DNA of 64,000 nucleotides. Source: Mesocentrotus franciscanus. Lineage: Eukaryota > Echinodermata > Echinoidea > Camarodonta > Strongylocentrotidae. The translations under genes and the position numbers were made by a program. The stretch spans positions 2,448,646-2,512,645 of the forward strand of contig CP137686.1 of NCBI GenBank assembly GCA_037976565.1, given 5' to 3'. Below are positions 1-12,315 of the stretch, piece after piece. Under the pieces are notes generated by a model, which saw only the letters and a program-made list of their open reading frames with translations, did no database searches and had not been told where the DNA came from. How positions within the stretch are numbered: position 1 is the stretch's first letter; every line of letters starts with the position of its first letter.

Positions 1-1935
1 TTGTTTTTTCTGCTTCGTGAAGAATTGAAGTGTGGCATATGTATACAAGAGCTAAGTAACCCCCGTGCGCTTACTTGTTTACACAGTTTCTGTGAGAAAT
101 GCCTGGTGACATATTATAAGGAAGAACAGTCTAGCGTTGGGAAGATCGCATGTCCGTCATGTGACGAAGAGACCATTCTCAACGATGCGGGAATATTAGG
201 CCTGAGGCATGACTTTCGCGCCATGACTCTGATGGAACGACTGGAGAAAGAGAAACCAAAGCAACAGCAGGAGACGAAGAAAGTGATTAAACTTTGTGAG
301 GTTTGCGGTAACATTGATTCAGATTCGGCATCGCCCTTCTTCAACTGCAACGAGTGCACGCTAACTTGGTGCATGGCGTGTAGTAAGAAGCATAAGCACC
401 CATGCAGCGCAGACACCTCGAGCAGAACCCATGTCCCCGAGATAGATTTGGAGAAAAATGATGATCAAGATGGGAGAATCTTTTGTGAAAAACATGGTTT
501 TTCTGTACGTTTTGTGCCGTTCTGGTCTGTCAGGTGTGTTCTATCAATGACCATCTTCTTCAGGATAACCATGAGTGTGTCAAAGTTGAAGATGTTGGCC
601 CGTTAATGCTCGAGGAAATACAATCACGAATGTCAAGAGTGGATCAACTGTGCGAACAGTGTGCGGCCATTATTCCCATGATTGAGAAAGCCGAAAAACT
701 GGCCAAGAAACAGAAAGATGACCTTGACAAGCATATTGAAGACGATATTGATGAATACACTCATTGTGTGAAAACGGATCTGAAAGTTAAAAATGAAAAG
801 TTCTTCGAATTACGGAATCAAACACTTAGTCAATGGCAGAATATAATAGAATATCGGGCCAAAAGCATAGAGACAATTAAGTTGAAAGCAGAAGAGACGC
901 TAGCTAGAGCAGAGAGAGAACTACAGTCTAATTGCTATCTTTTATGACAGTCTTCTGAAATCCCTTGACAGCCTTCTCTCGAAGGCGCCAGAAAAATACA
1001 TCCGCAAAACGATCAAGAAAGTCATGCAGGAAATAAGACCGTTTTATTATAGATTGACGGACGACGAGTCTCCAATTAAAGCTAATTTGTTCACCAACCG
1101 TATGGTATGTGAGAGAAAGAGCATCGGCATACGCCCACTGGATGAAGACTCCCCAAGGGCCGTGACATTCACTCGTGATGGGAGAGTAGCTCTTTTAGCG
1201 TATATTCTCGGGCCTAATGGTCATTTAGCCATACTACAAACTACAGCTTCCTCAAAAGTGGCAATTAAATTTGGCATAGAGACAAGAATTGACATCCTTA
1301 CGTCTGTATCGGCTTTTGCATCGCTCTCAGACCTAAGGTTCGTGTTGGATAAGCATATATCCTGTCCTGACAAAGAAGCCCATAGTGATGTATACCATGT
1401 CACGGAATTACCTGGACGCATATCGGACATGGCAACGGACCTTAAAGATAACATTTACTGCAGTGTTCCAAGCTGCAAAAAGATATGTGTCGTACGTAGC
1501 GATGGGCCCCAAATCAAATCGATTACCACAGGCAACCTTGCGCCACAATGCATTGCAATTTCTCCACGGAGTCCTAACCAGATCATATTCACCCACGATT
1601 CAACAAAGGTCTCAGTCGTTGACTGGAGTGGAAAGCTTTTGAGGACCATCACCCGTCCTGAATGGAAAGAAGTTGCCATCGGATGCGACAACGGCAATCT
1701 ACTCTATGTCCTCTGGAAGAATAGAGCAGGGTTGATAACTTTGCAAAGGTTCTATTTGAATGGTAACCCGCTTGATACCCTCTTTCAAGGAGAAGCGCAT
1801 AGTTGTTCCAGACTTCTCCTAGCGGTATCACCCAGTGGAACTGCAGCTGTTGTTAACGGCAAGGGCAGTAACTGCAAGGTGACGCTGATTTCGACTATGC
1901 ATGAATTCACTGGCGACGAAACTTCCTTGCCTTAG
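1..1935 (+). pseudogene. TRIM-like gene copy A (RING, B-boxes, coiled coil, beta-propeller-like C-terminus), frameshifted and cut by the window edge
   Basis: Paralogue of the intact gene at 9271-10842; base 1 aligns with about codon 8 of that gene, so only the start codon and first few codons lie outside. Frame 1 encodes a C3HC4 RING (CGIC, then CLHSFCEKC, then CPSC) and the first B-box. At about 495 a 16-bp stretch present in copy B is missing, which breaks frame inside B-box 2. Reading continues in frame 3 (about 500-930) through CSINDH and a Glu/Lys-rich coiled coil (KAEKLAKKQKDDLDKHIEDD). A second shift near 930 returns to frame 1, which runs to the stop at 1933-1935 through the propeller-like region. 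Compared with copy B it also lacks 84 bases in frame near 1200. With two frameshifts a full protein is unlikely, although copy A alone keeps the coiled coil, so the ancestor had the full tripartite order. Family role (E3 ubiquitin ligase, often innate immunity) is known for TRIMs in general and is not shown here. Confidence 0.85.
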
Positions 1936-2148
1936 TAATTCAGTAGATCATTTAAAGACATGTATGCAGGCCTACACTCATCTGTTGCCATGTGCATTAC
2001 GTAGGCCTACGTATACACTGGATGTGGTAGAATTACCAAATATTGAGTGTGCAAATCTTGCACGCAGCGAAACTGGTGTATGTATTACAAAACATGTTTA
2101 CAACATGGAATGAATGACCTGGAGAAGCACATTACATTGCAGATGGAC

Positions 2149-2515
2149 TTAAAGAGAAGGTTGAGTTCTGGGGAGAGGTGAAAAATAACTTGTTAGCTTT
2201 TCCATTGTTATTGTGCAAGTGTGGAAGAACATCAGAGAAAAAATGTTCCCCGAAAAATATGGCTCTTCAAATGCCTTCATATTCTAAATATGACATGTAA
2301 CAGCTTACAAATGTGGGATTCATGTTTATGCCACATGTTTGTGTAGTCCCATATACATCTTTCTGTGTACAGTGCTTGTTATCTTACTAAGACTGGGAAA
2401 GAACCTTGAAGTACACACCAATACTTATATGCTACATGATCAACTTTTTCTGATCGATTCCACCCCGTTTCTTTCACAATGCAATCGCATGACCAGAACT
2501 CAACTTTATCTTTAA
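2149..2515 (+). mobile_element. TTAA-flanked TIR element, family T3
   Basis: TTAA at both ends, with inverted termini AGAGAAGGTTGAGTTCTGG on the left and CCAGAACTCAACTTTATCT on the right. Copy B of the duplication has a single TTAA at the corresponding place (about 11537), so this is a filled site with its empty counterpart 9.4 kb away. Relatives lie at 20665-21055 and 40624-41007. TTAA duplication is typical of piggyBac-type transposition; no transposase is encoded. Confidence 0.8.
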
Positions 2516-3527
2516 CACAATAAACAATATTATATTAGGAAAATGCAGTCATGGTGAATCAAAGTCTTACAAATGAGAACAAAATGTTGACAAAAAAAAT
2601 GTTCATGGCACCCTCCGAATGAAACACGGATGCCATCATTTTTATAATGTTGAAACTAATGCATGTCAGAGTCATTCGAAATGTATGTATGTGAATGTGA
2701 ATATATTTGAGGTATCACAAAATTGTGTATGAATTGAATTATTATTATACATGTTAAACTGTGTTATTGGTATGCCTTTAGCGATCGAATTGGGACGATG
2801 TTGAAATTATGACAGTAGTTTTAACTGAAAAACTACGCCATATACATGTACATGTATGTATACATAATTTACCGTAATCCCACGAGGTCAGTAGTAGACA
2901 TTCATATTCCTAGACATAGAACAGTCTCGTTTCAAGCATATCTGCTTTACAGTACCTGTCCTTACCTGTGGAATAATAATGAAAGGATTCTGTTAGAACA
3001 TGCACTTCACCCCTTGCATTTAATCGTGTTATGAAAATATAATGTTTGTACAATATGATTCGTAGCCCCGATATACTTGATAATGCTATGATAAATGTTA
3101 GTGCTAATATGAATGACTGTTAGGACATTTAACGTTCGATTGGAATACTTAATATTATTTGAGGCTGTTGGTCGATGTAACTGTGCCTTGGTTTTCTGTT
3201 TTCCAGTACATGTGACTAGGTGTCTTTCAGTGAGAAGATAGGCCTAACTTTGCTTATCAAGGCTAAACGAAACGTTCTTGGTACTAAAGAAACGCACAAT
3301 TATCGTCTTAACGTTTTCAGGACATTGTGCAAGATACGTTTTGAGAACGTTGTGTGCTAAGTGGGATGTTGACGTAGACATATTGGGCCTGTAATAAGTA
3401 TGAAAAAAAGGTATAATCAACGAAATATTTGATGCTGATAGTTTTGTTTCAGGAGATAAAAAAGAAAGGTTATTAGTCAACAGTAAAACAATAAAAACAA
3501 CAATTATAATAGTAATGAAACATTGCT

Positions 3528-3570
3528 GCTGCTTCTACTACTACTGCAACTACTACTTCTATACTACTAT

Positions 3571-3620
<50 letters not shown>

Positions 3621-3621
3621 T

Positions 3622-3659
<38 letters not shown>

Positions 3660-3660
3660 A
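3528..3660 (+). repeat. (ACT)n microsatellite, long allele
   Basis: Nearly pure ACT trinucleotide tract with a few TAT interruptions. The homologous tract in copy B (13165-13240) is shorter and more interrupted. The poly-Thr and poly-Ser open frames across it are artefacts. Confidence 0.95.
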
Positions 3661-5574
3661 TGATAATGGTAATTATTATGATAACAATCATAATGATTTT
3701 ATTAATTTTAGATTATAATTAAGTGTACATAATCTGCCTTTCATGGCATCAACAACCAGGAAATTACATTACTGCAAAGTTACATAATTAAAACCGATAA
3801 AAACATCTGAATAATTCTATATCATTTGTTGGGGTCGCGAATGGAATTCATTAGATCATGACCTTGATATTGTATGTTACAGTGCCCCTATTACAAGCAG
3901 ATTTTTGCTTCTTAGGGGTCCTAACCATTTAAATTGCCATTGTAAATTGTTTTATATTGGTTGAACAAAGATTTTAGTTGAATTTGAATTTTAAAAAAAA
4001 TAACACATGAACAAATATGCCTAATGCATTTCCAATGTTAATTGGATAGTCGTGAACATGTGAAAAGTAATTATATATTTGTATTGGTGTAAACTTAATA
4101 GTACATGTAGGTAGTTGGTTTCTAATAATACCAACAAGTTATACTGTATGAGAAGAATTAAAAAAAATCAAAACAGAAATTGAAAATTGCTGACTATTAA
4201 TTCCAAATATTACCTGTTTTGTCAAAAATATACTTTGGAAAATTATTATACTGAGAAAAGATAGACCTGCATTTGTGAACATATAGAAATACATATATAA
4301 TGTTCCCCGATACTTTTGTACATATTTATTATGATTATGTTAAACATGTAAATTCAGACGATTTTATTTCCGCCCGATCTACTGTACATCCACAACGCGA
4401 CGATAACTCTAATGTGTTATGTATGTATGTATATATATATTTTGTATTTGTTTGTTTCATTATTCATTTTGATGTTGCATTTTAGTGTGTTACACTTACT
4501 ATAAAAGACAGACGACCCCGATCAGAATATGACGTATATGCATCGTTATTCATCATCTACATTCTATTCTACAGTCATTTTCCCGTCTTTACTTTTTCCT
4601 CCCTTTCTTCGTCTATTCTTCTCTTCGGTTCTTATATTGATACCGCTATATTTTATAAGGCGTACCTGACATGCTAATTGGAATTTACGCCTTCTTCCTT
4701 GTGTTAACATTGTTAAAATGCTCTTGAAAATGATTCGTCATTATGTATACATCATTACCTGAACATTTTGTTAACATGAAACAAGAAGAAATAGGAGAAA
4801 ATATTGATAACTCGAATATTGTTTTTATGTTCTTTGGTATTGTACTCATTATGCTTTTTGGAAGAAATAATGGTAGCATGTAACTTCTTTGCAAGTTCTT
4901 AATCCCGAAAGTTCTTTGTTCTGAACGTTGTTGATTTTGAAGGTCCAGTGGTAAATTATTCCGAAGGTTCTTCATTCCGCAAATGGCATAGATCCTTGTG
5001 CCTTTTCTCATTTTCCGGAATAACGAACCCTATTTGACTTTCGGAACTATGAAGCTTATTCACTACAACCCCCCCCGTTTTGGGAAATTTGTGTTTCGTA
5101 TTTACGAACCTTCGGGATTATGAACCTAAGGAGAAATTAACCTTCTGGAAAACGAGTGCCTCCCCAATTTATGCATGCCCCAATATATCTAAAAAATATT
5201 TAAAGAAACCCAGTCTAATCGACGGTGTGATATTGTGCTACTTTTGATCAAATATTGATAATAAATGAATGCTTACAGCAACGACAATACGCATATGACA
5301 TAATTATTGATTTCATTTACTTGTAAGATATCAGTGATAATTCAGTACAAGGCATCGTCGATTAAAGACATCGAACTTTGTGTTGTTCTATCGTCTTGTT
5401 TATTACACGTAATTTAATTAACTATTTGAAGAAGCCTATACATATAACATTGTAAAGAATCTACATTGAGCATAACTGATATATACACGACGAACGTTGG
5501 GAGATCTTCATAATATTTATGGGGGAAATACATGCGTATGAATAGGTCTAACATTCTATGCGCAAGCCTACCCA

Positions 5575-5930
5575 CCCATCCGACCATACGCACACGCACA
5601 CAGGCTCGCACATACAAGCACTCACACGCCCACACAAAGACACGTCAAATATCCTTTTACTACACTTTGGTATAAGGAAAGAGGGAGAGAGAAGAAGAAA
5701 ATGATAAGAAAGAAAGGGAGAGCGGAAAGAGGAGTGGGAAGGGTAGAATGGGACAGAGAGAGATAGGGAAAAGGAAAAGGGAGAGATAGAGAATAACAGA
5801 AAGAGAGAGAGATAGAGAGAGAGAGTGAAGGGAGATATATAGAAAAGGACAGAGAGAGAGTGAGAGTGAAGGTAAAGGGAGAGGTAGAAAAGGACAGCAA
5901 GAGGGAGAAAGAGAGAGAGAGAGAACTTAG
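5575..5930 (+). repeat. CA-rich then GA-rich low-complexity tract
   Basis: A short CACACGC-type stretch is followed by about 260 bases of purine-rich GAGA sequence. A shorter homologue is at 15215-15510. Long Ser/Leu/Phe-rich open frames on the minus strand here are composition artefacts. Confidence 0.9.
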
Positions 5931-5931
5931 T

Positions 5932-6080
5932 TTTGGTTGCAGACGTGCAGGGTCCTTCGAGTGACGCTAAAATAGCTACTCTCCCATCACGAGTAAATGT
6001 CACTGCCGTCAGGTATCCTTAGTCCACCTAGACCCATGTCGATGCTCTTTCTATCAAATACCACACGGTGATAGGGTAGC
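5932..6080 (-). pseudogene. Antisense fragment of a third TRIM-like copy
   Basis: On the minus strand the sequence encodes VTFTRDGRVAILASLEGPC, matching copy B protein (residues around 225-260), preceded in another frame by a KSID-type stretch that also matches. It covers only the junction region before the propeller and has at least one frameshift. The homologous position of copy B (about 15510) lacks it, so it was inserted into copy A or lost from copy B. Not a functional gene. Confidence 0.75.
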
Positions 6081-6465
6081 ATTCATTTGCAGACAAGTAA
6101 TTCATTCCATGTGTTTGGCAAGAAGATTCTTTAACCTAGCTTAACATGCAGGTGTCCAACATCTCAAGTTGTTTGAACAGAATTCAATATTCAAACCCCC
6201 ACTCATTTAAAGGTTGTACGACGTATCCTCCGGACACAATTGCTTCGAAACCATTAAAAGGAATCCAACGTTGATAGCAAACTACTCTAGACTAGAGGAA
6301 AGCAGAAAAATCAGGGAAGTAGACTTTTACAATTTTAAATGAAATCGGAAAAAAATGAGAAAGTTTAATGAGAAAGTATGAGCTCTTTATATTGGCTGAA
6401 TCGGTAATGTATCTGTGATGTAGTGGCGGACAACTTTCCCATTTGTTCTAACACAGAATTTTTAA

Positions 6466-9230
6466 AAACTTCAATTTTTCAAAAATGTATGACTCAGGAG
6501 GGTCATTCCTTTTTAGAGTACCTATGATACCATGCTATTCGTAATGTTTATGAAAGTACTGCTACTACATGCCTCTTTGGAAACGCGTTCCAATTTTGCA
6601 ATTTCCTCAACTCGTGATAAAAGTAGGAAGCAAATATTTCGCAAGCTCATCTGGCAAATAATTGGATTAATATCTCTCTCTATCTTGTTCATTTCCGTGT
6701 ATATATAGAGATGAACTGCGTATTGAAATCAGAATGCTGAGGCTCCCAGCTAGGTTTAAAGTTCTTGAACGTCCAGTTCATTAGAAAACTGCTTTACTAT
6801 ATATTTTCCTGTTTGCCTAAAATCACAGTCAGTTGTCATTTGACGCACATTCTCGTGAAATTACAGATGGCGAAAACGTGAGTATTGCCAACCATCTTGT
6901 ATAAACAGTTCAGTTATATTGCACTTTAACCATTGTCGGGCTGACCGTGGGAGGGAGGGGGCTGAAGAGTATCCCTACCCCCGCCCCTAGCCGATGTCCC
7001 CCTCGGGCTGCAGGATATTTTGGCTCATGGCCGGTTGATAAAATGATTATTTGATTATTTTGTTATTTACCTATTTTCCTTAGTATGAGTTTTGAGAAAT
7101 ATGTCGAACGACAAAGGTGGAGTCATTACTTCACTAGGCCTACTCTTTCAGGGTTTAATTACCGCGTATGTTTTATTACGACAGTCGACATTTACCATGA
7201 TTTGTCTTAGGGTTCTGCCATTCATATATTACGAGAGATCTGGTAGTGTACTTGGTTTCGTGGTACATGAGAACTGTGAAAATAATTTTTCGTTTGAAAA
7301 TTTAGGAATTGTAACCAGCCCCCTCCACTTAAAGAAAAAGAAATTGAATACAAAATCATATATCAGCCCCTGGAGAACAATGATAGTTCCCTATGGCTTC
7401 AATAAACACAGCAACCTTTGAGATCATAAACGGATAGATCCACATCCCCACGTTGATTTAGACTTTCAAAATTCATAACGTTCAATTTCTTCATCAGATT
7501 TTTAACACTTTCACTTGTCTAATAAATACCGCAATGAAATGTTACAGAAGATCTATCTAGTGAAAATACTATGATGTCATTGTTAACTGAAAGAAATAAG
7601 GTTGTACACAGTGGCATTGGCTTGAGGAAAACAAATTAAAAAAATACACAATGAGCTGGAAATCTGCAGACAGAAAAATAACATGCTCTTACTATTAGTA
7701 ATACTAATAATGATAATAGGTTCTTATCTAGCGCACAGTCATCTTTGTCAAACTAAAGCTTAACACTCATGGCCCTCAACGATTACATTACCCCGGCTTA
7801 AGCATGGCTGCCTTTCTGGCGCTCTAGCATTTCAAGGAAACGTGTTTTTTTTTGCGATGCAGTTACCGATTTACTTCACCTTGCTCGGTTGTAGAAATAT
7901 ATAGATTACTGTTTTGTCAAAGGACATTCGTGCTTAATTGTCCTTGTTTTTTAAATTTCAGATGTTTAGGACCTGTTGACTTAAATGTGAATGATTATAC
8001 GAGTTCATTGGAAATGGTCCTCTGAATCCATCGTTGGAAAATCATCTCGAGACGTATAACTGGTGACCGTGAGAGGAACGCCAATGAAGAAACACCATTG
8101 AAGAAACGCAATTATTGAAACGCCACTATTAAAAAAGAAATTTCTTCCTTGGCTATTCAAGTTTAACACCGATGGAACTGATTCTGCATGTTTCTACTAT
8201 TCTGCTTACATTTTGAAAGTGAGTGATATCAATTTTGGCAAGCTTTCTAGCTATGTAGATTGAATATCATATAGTGTGTAATAGTATAGATATATTGACT
8301 GCTATGAGAGGCCTAGCTGTTTTTATAGGCTCAAGGGGATGTAAAGTCCCCGAGAGATAGTATAGAAACAGCTAGGCCTCGTATATTAAAGCAGTCTATA
8401 TATCTTTTATAAACCGAATTCACAAAAAAATCTACCAAGAATTCTTACCTTATCCTTTTCTTGAGTAAAGATCGGTTAAAACATCACAGAAAATCTGAGA
8501 CACTGTCTGTTAATCTTCGCTGGAAATTTGACTGAATGTTACGATCATTTGGGAATCGCACACACACTGCACTGTATGGTATCCGCGCTCGCACAAAGAA
8601 ACTTTTTACACGTAAACCAATGGGTATTTCAGCAGAATATTTTATGCGGCCCGCTACTCGGGGCGCTTTCTAAAATCTATTGACCGTTAGGCGGGCATGG
8701 CTAAAATCACGACTCCAATTTCGACCAATCAGATGGCTAGATTTCTAAAGAGAGGTATATAGTACTGAATAACTATTTATTTCAGAGGCTTCTTGTTCTC
8801 TAACTTGTTTGATACTTTTCACAATTATGTTTGTTTCTCAGATTTGATCTATCATTTCCGTTTTGCTGTATCTTCCGAAAGGAAAAGGCAGCAACACTAG
8901 CGGAGGAAGTTGCCCCTCGATCCTGACAGATTTCCGACAAAGAAAACATTGCCGCCCGATTTTCTATATTTATGATAAACAGTTGAATAGTAAGGAAATA
9001 ATTTGTAAATAAATACATGCATTATCATTGAATTGCTCTAGGAAACATAAGAAAATCTCCGCAATCTCAAAAACCTAACTGCTCGATCGCCTCGATCGCA
9101 GATCGCCTTATAAATGTAAGCATAATTATTTATGATGCCAAACTTCTGAAATTCGGGGATCATAGTACGCTCAGAAGTTTTGCCCCTTAATTCTAAGGCC
9201 TGGATACACCACTTCTTTGAGTGTTTTACA
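6466..9230. other. Spacer between the two duplicated tracts; no gene seen
   Basis: No exon-like segment with splice sites or family motifs on either strand. Open frames are short and of AT-rich composition. The only structured item I see is the inverted repeat at 8283-8412. Confidence 0.6.
8283..8412. repeat. Imperfect inverted repeat (hairpin)
   Basis: Arms share GAGGCCTAGCTGTTT and AAACAGCTAGGCCTC plus flanking GACTGCT/AGCAGTC and TATAGATATAT-type ends; the centre is AAGGGGATGTAAAGTCCCC. It could be a small foldback MITE; no target duplication was recognised. Confidence 0.75.
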
Positions 9231-9270
9231 TACCAGCTGTTACATCTTCAATGATAAACAAACAAGAAAT

Positions 9271-10842
9271 ATGGCATCTGCTGATACAAAATTGTGTTCA
9301 CTGCTTCGTGAAGATGTGAAGTGCGCCATCTGTCTAGAACAGTTTAAAAAGCCACGTGCGCTTACTTGTTTACACAGTTTCTGTGAGAAATGCCTGGAGA
9401 CATATCATAATGAAAAACAGTCTAGCGCTGGGAAGATCACATGTCCTTTATGTAACGAAGAGACCATTCTCAACTATGCTGGTATATTAGGCCTGAGGCA
9501 TGACTTTCGCGCCATGACCCTGATGGAACGACTGGAGAAAGAGAAACCAAAGCAACAGCAGAAGACGAAGAAAACGATTAACAATCTTTGTGAGGTTTGT
9601 GTTAACATTGATTCAGATTCGGCATCGCCATTTTTCAACTGCACGGAGTGCACGCTTGCTTTGTGCATGGCGTGTAGTAAGGAGCATAAGCACCCATGCA
9701 GTGCAGACACCTCAAGCAGAACCCATGTTTCCGAGATGGATCTGGAGAATAATGATGATGCAAATAGGAGGGTCTTTTGTGAGAAACATGGAGGAAAGAA
9801 GAAAGAGTTATTCTGTACGTTTTGTTTCATTCCGGTCTGTCGGGTGTGTTCTATCAATGATCATCGTCTTCAAGATAACCATAAGTATCCAATTGAAGCT
9901 GATTTGATCACCAACCGTGAGGTATATGAGACAAAGAGCATCGACATTTTGGGCCTGCAGGGCAAAGGCTCCCCGAATGCAGTGAAATTTACTCGTGATG
10001 GGAGAGTAGCTATTTTAGCGTCCCTCGAAGGACCCTGCACGTCCGCAACCCTATCTGAGTACTTCCACGAATTCTATGCACAAACAAACGTTGTAACAGG
10101 TGCTAAGCTATATGAAAACCATAGGTATTTGGCCATATTACAAACTACAGCTTCCTCAAAAGTGGCTACTAAATTTGGCATGGAGACAAGAATTGAGGAC
10201 TCCACTCCGTATGTATCGGCTTTTGGATCGCTCTCAGACCTGAGGTTCGTGATGGATGGGTATGACTGTTCTCATGACAGACAAACCCATGGTGATGTAT
10301 ACTATGTCAGGGAATTACCTGGAGGCATATCGGACATGGCTACGGACCTTAAAGATAATATTTACTGCAGTGTTCCAAGCTGCAAAAAGATATATGTCGT
10401 ACGTAGCGATGGACCCCAAACCAAATCGATTCCAACGGGCAACCTTAGGCCACAACGCATTGCGATTTGTCCACGGAGTCCGAACCAGATCATATTCACC
10501 CACGATTCAACAAAGGTTTCAGTCATTGACTGGAGTGGAAAGCTTCTGAGGACCATCACCCGGCCTGAATGGAAAGAAGTTGCCATCGGATGCGACAACA
10601 ACAATATACTCTATGTCCTCTGGAAGAACGAAGCAGGGTTGATAACTTTGCAAAGGTTCTATTTGAATGGAGACCCGTTGGATACCCTCTTTCAAGGAGA
10701 AGCGCATGCTTGTTCCACACTTCTCCTAGCGGTATCATCCTGTGGAACTGCAGCTGTTGTTACCGGCGAGGGCAGAAACAGCAAGGTGACGCTTATTTCG
10801 ACTGCGCATGAATTCACTGGCGACGAAACTTCCTTGCCTTAA
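9271..10842 (+). CDS. TRIM-like protein copy B: RING, two B-boxes, beta-propeller-like C-terminus, no coiled coil
   Basis: Single exon, 523 residues, ATG at 9271 followed by MASADTKLCSLLRED. RING finger of C3HC4 type at residues 18-61 (C18, C21, C33, H35, C38, C41, C58, C61). B-box 1-like cysteine/histidine cluster about 107-143, B-box 2 about 170-204 (C170, H173, C182, C185, C190, C193, H198, H204). TRIMs normally have a coiled coil next; here the sequence passes straight from the last B-box histidine to IEADLITNREVYE, and comparison with copy A shows about 500 bases encoding the coiled coil missing in frame. The C-terminal 290 residues hold repeated strand-turn segments (ISDMATDLKDNIY, PQRIAICPRSPNQ, RPEWKEVAIGCDNNN) resembling a six-bladed propeller as in TRIM2/3/56-like proteins. 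The expected activity is RING-dependent ubiquitin ligation; loss of the coiled coil would impair dimerisation. A longer in-frame TTG start at 9217 is less likely. The stop codon coincides with a TTAA insertion site. Confidence 0.85.
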   Translation: MASADTKLCSLLREDVKCAICLEQFKKPRALTCLHSFCEKCLETYHNEKQSSAGKITCPLCNEETILNYAGILGLRHDFRAMTLMERLEKEKPKQQQKTKKTINNLCEVCVNIDSDSASPFFNCTECTLALCMACSKEHKHPCSADTSSRTHVSEMDLENNDDANRRVFCEKHGGKKKELFCTFCFIPVCRVCSINDHRLQDNHKYPIEADLITNREVYETKSIDILGLQGKGSPNAVKFTRDGRVAILASLEGPCTSATLSEYFHEFYAQTNVVTGAKLYENHRYLAILQTTASSKVATKFGMETRIEDSTPYVSAFGSLSDLRFVMDGYDCSHDRQTHGDVYYVRELPGGISDMATDLKDNIYCSVPSCKKIYVVRSDGPQTKSIPTGNLRPQRIAICPRSPNQIIFTHDSTKVSVIDWSGKLLRTITRPEWKEVAIGCDNNNILYVLWKNEAGLITLQRFYLNGDPLDTLFQGEAHACSTLLLAVSSCGTAAVVTGEGRNSKVTLISTAHEFTGDETSLP

Positions 10843-11345
10843 TTAATATGTCCCATTTGCAGGCCAAACAAATGAAAAGGTTAAATTCCAATGGCATTTC
10901 AAAGATAATACTAATTTAGAACTTCCCTCAAAACAAAAGGTCTTGTTAATGTCTATTTGTGTGAAAATAACGACCGTTAATTGTCGAATCGAATTTAGCG
11001 ATTGCAGTCGTTTCGAATGGTCGTACGTTTTGTGCTGTGCAAAGATTAAATCAGCTTAATTTTGGCCATTACAAGAAGTGAGTTATTGATGTGGACAAAT
11101 GCTCATGTACCCTTTACAGCTCATTTTATGTATGCTATTACCAAAGAAAAAAAAGATGTCAGTCAGTCACTCAATAGTGTCTGACAGTGAAGTCTAGAAA
11201 TTGAACGGGTTTCCTTGCTTAATTTGAATACTAGGACACTGCTAACATTTAAATTTCACAGATAGGACATACGTGACATATTCATGATTCCTGCAAAGTT
11301 CTACAGAAGTTGACGTTGGCTGCAAAAGGGATAAACTACCTTTAA
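10839..11345 (+). mobile_element. TTAA-flanked TIR element, family T1
   Basis: Left side TTAA then a worn terminus ending TATGTCCC; right side GGGATAAACTACCT then TTAA (11342-11345). Internal sequence matches 21462-21995 along its length (for example GTCCCATTTGCAGGCCAAA and CATGTACCCTTTACAGCTC). Copy A of the duplication has no element at the matching spot just after its stop codon. The first TTAA overlaps the TAA stop codon of the TRIM gene. Confidence 0.8.
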
Positions 11346-12315
11346 TGACTAGGTAGATCAATTAAAGACATGTAGGCCTACACTCATCTGTTGCCATGTG
11401 CATTACGTATACACTGGATTTGGTAGAATTACCAAGTATTGTATATGAAAAGCTTGAACGCAGCGAAACTCGTGTATGCATTACATAACAAGTTGGCATG
11501 ATCGATCTGGAGTAGCACACTACATTGCAGAGTGACTTAAGAAAATGTACAATAAAATGATTGTATTATGGAAAAGCAGTCACGGTGAATTAAAGTCTTA
11601 CAAACGAGAACAAAATGTTGACAAAAAACTCTTTCTGGCACCCTCCAAATAAAACACGGATACCATCACTTTTATGTTGAAAAGAATGTCAGAGTCATTC
11701 GAAATGTATGTATGTAAAATTGAATGTATATGGGATATCACAAAATTGTGAATCAACTGAATTATGTTCATTATCATTCATGATTTTACTTTCGTTTCTC
11801 CCCCACTCGTGCCTACGTTAGTCTTTATTATTAAACATGTTAAACTTTGTTATTGGTATGGACATTTGCGATTGATTTGGGACGATGTGGACATTATGAC
11901 AGTAGTTTTAACGGAAAATCTACGCAATATACATGTACATACATAATTTACCGTCATCCCACAAGGTCAGTAGATATTCATATGCCTAGACATAGAACAG
12001 TCTAAACATTCTGTTTTCCAGTACTGGTCCTAACCTCTGGAATAATACCGAAAGGACTCTGTAAAAACATGCACTTTACCACCCCTTGCATTTTCTCGTG
12101 TTATGAAAATATAATGTTTGTACAATATGATATTCTTGATAATGCTATGATAAGTGTTTGTGCTAATATGAATGACTTTTAGGACATTAAACATTCGATT
12201 AGAATACTTATTATTATTTGAGGCTGTTGGTCGATGTATCGATCTCTGCCTTTGTTTCTGTTTTCCTGTACATGTGACTAGGTGTCTTTCAGTAAGAAGA
12301 TTATCCCAATTGTGC

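Larger units (their letters stand above)
1..6465 (+). repeat. Segmental duplication, copy A
   Basis: Collinear with about 9292-15885. Matching blocks include the TRIM gene, the block after its stop (about 1945-2148 with 11346-11538), the ACT microsatellite region (about 3470-3800 with 13090-13400), 4260-5160 with 13855-14815, and 6100-6465 with 15530-15885. Apart from the TRIM pseudogene and the insertions listed separately I see no gene in 1936-6465; the low-complexity open frames there have no family features. Confidence 0.85.

Noticed and set aside
3473..3718. Poly-Ser and poly-Thr open frames on both strands
   Set aside because: They are translations of an ACT microsatellite; the homologous tract in copy B is shorter and interrupted.
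5548..6003. Long Ser/Leu/Phe-rich minus-strand frame ending in a TRIM-like start
   Set aside because: Only the first 24 or so residues (TRIM fragment) are meaningful; the rest is a GA tract read in antisense.
7092..7421. 109-codon open frame in the spacer
   Set aside because: Begins at TTG, has no family resemblance, and no splice context.
9217..9270. Upstream TTG start extending TRIM copy B by 18 residues
   Set aside because: The ATG at 9271 starts a normal TRIM N-terminus just before the RING; the extension has no counterpart in the family.
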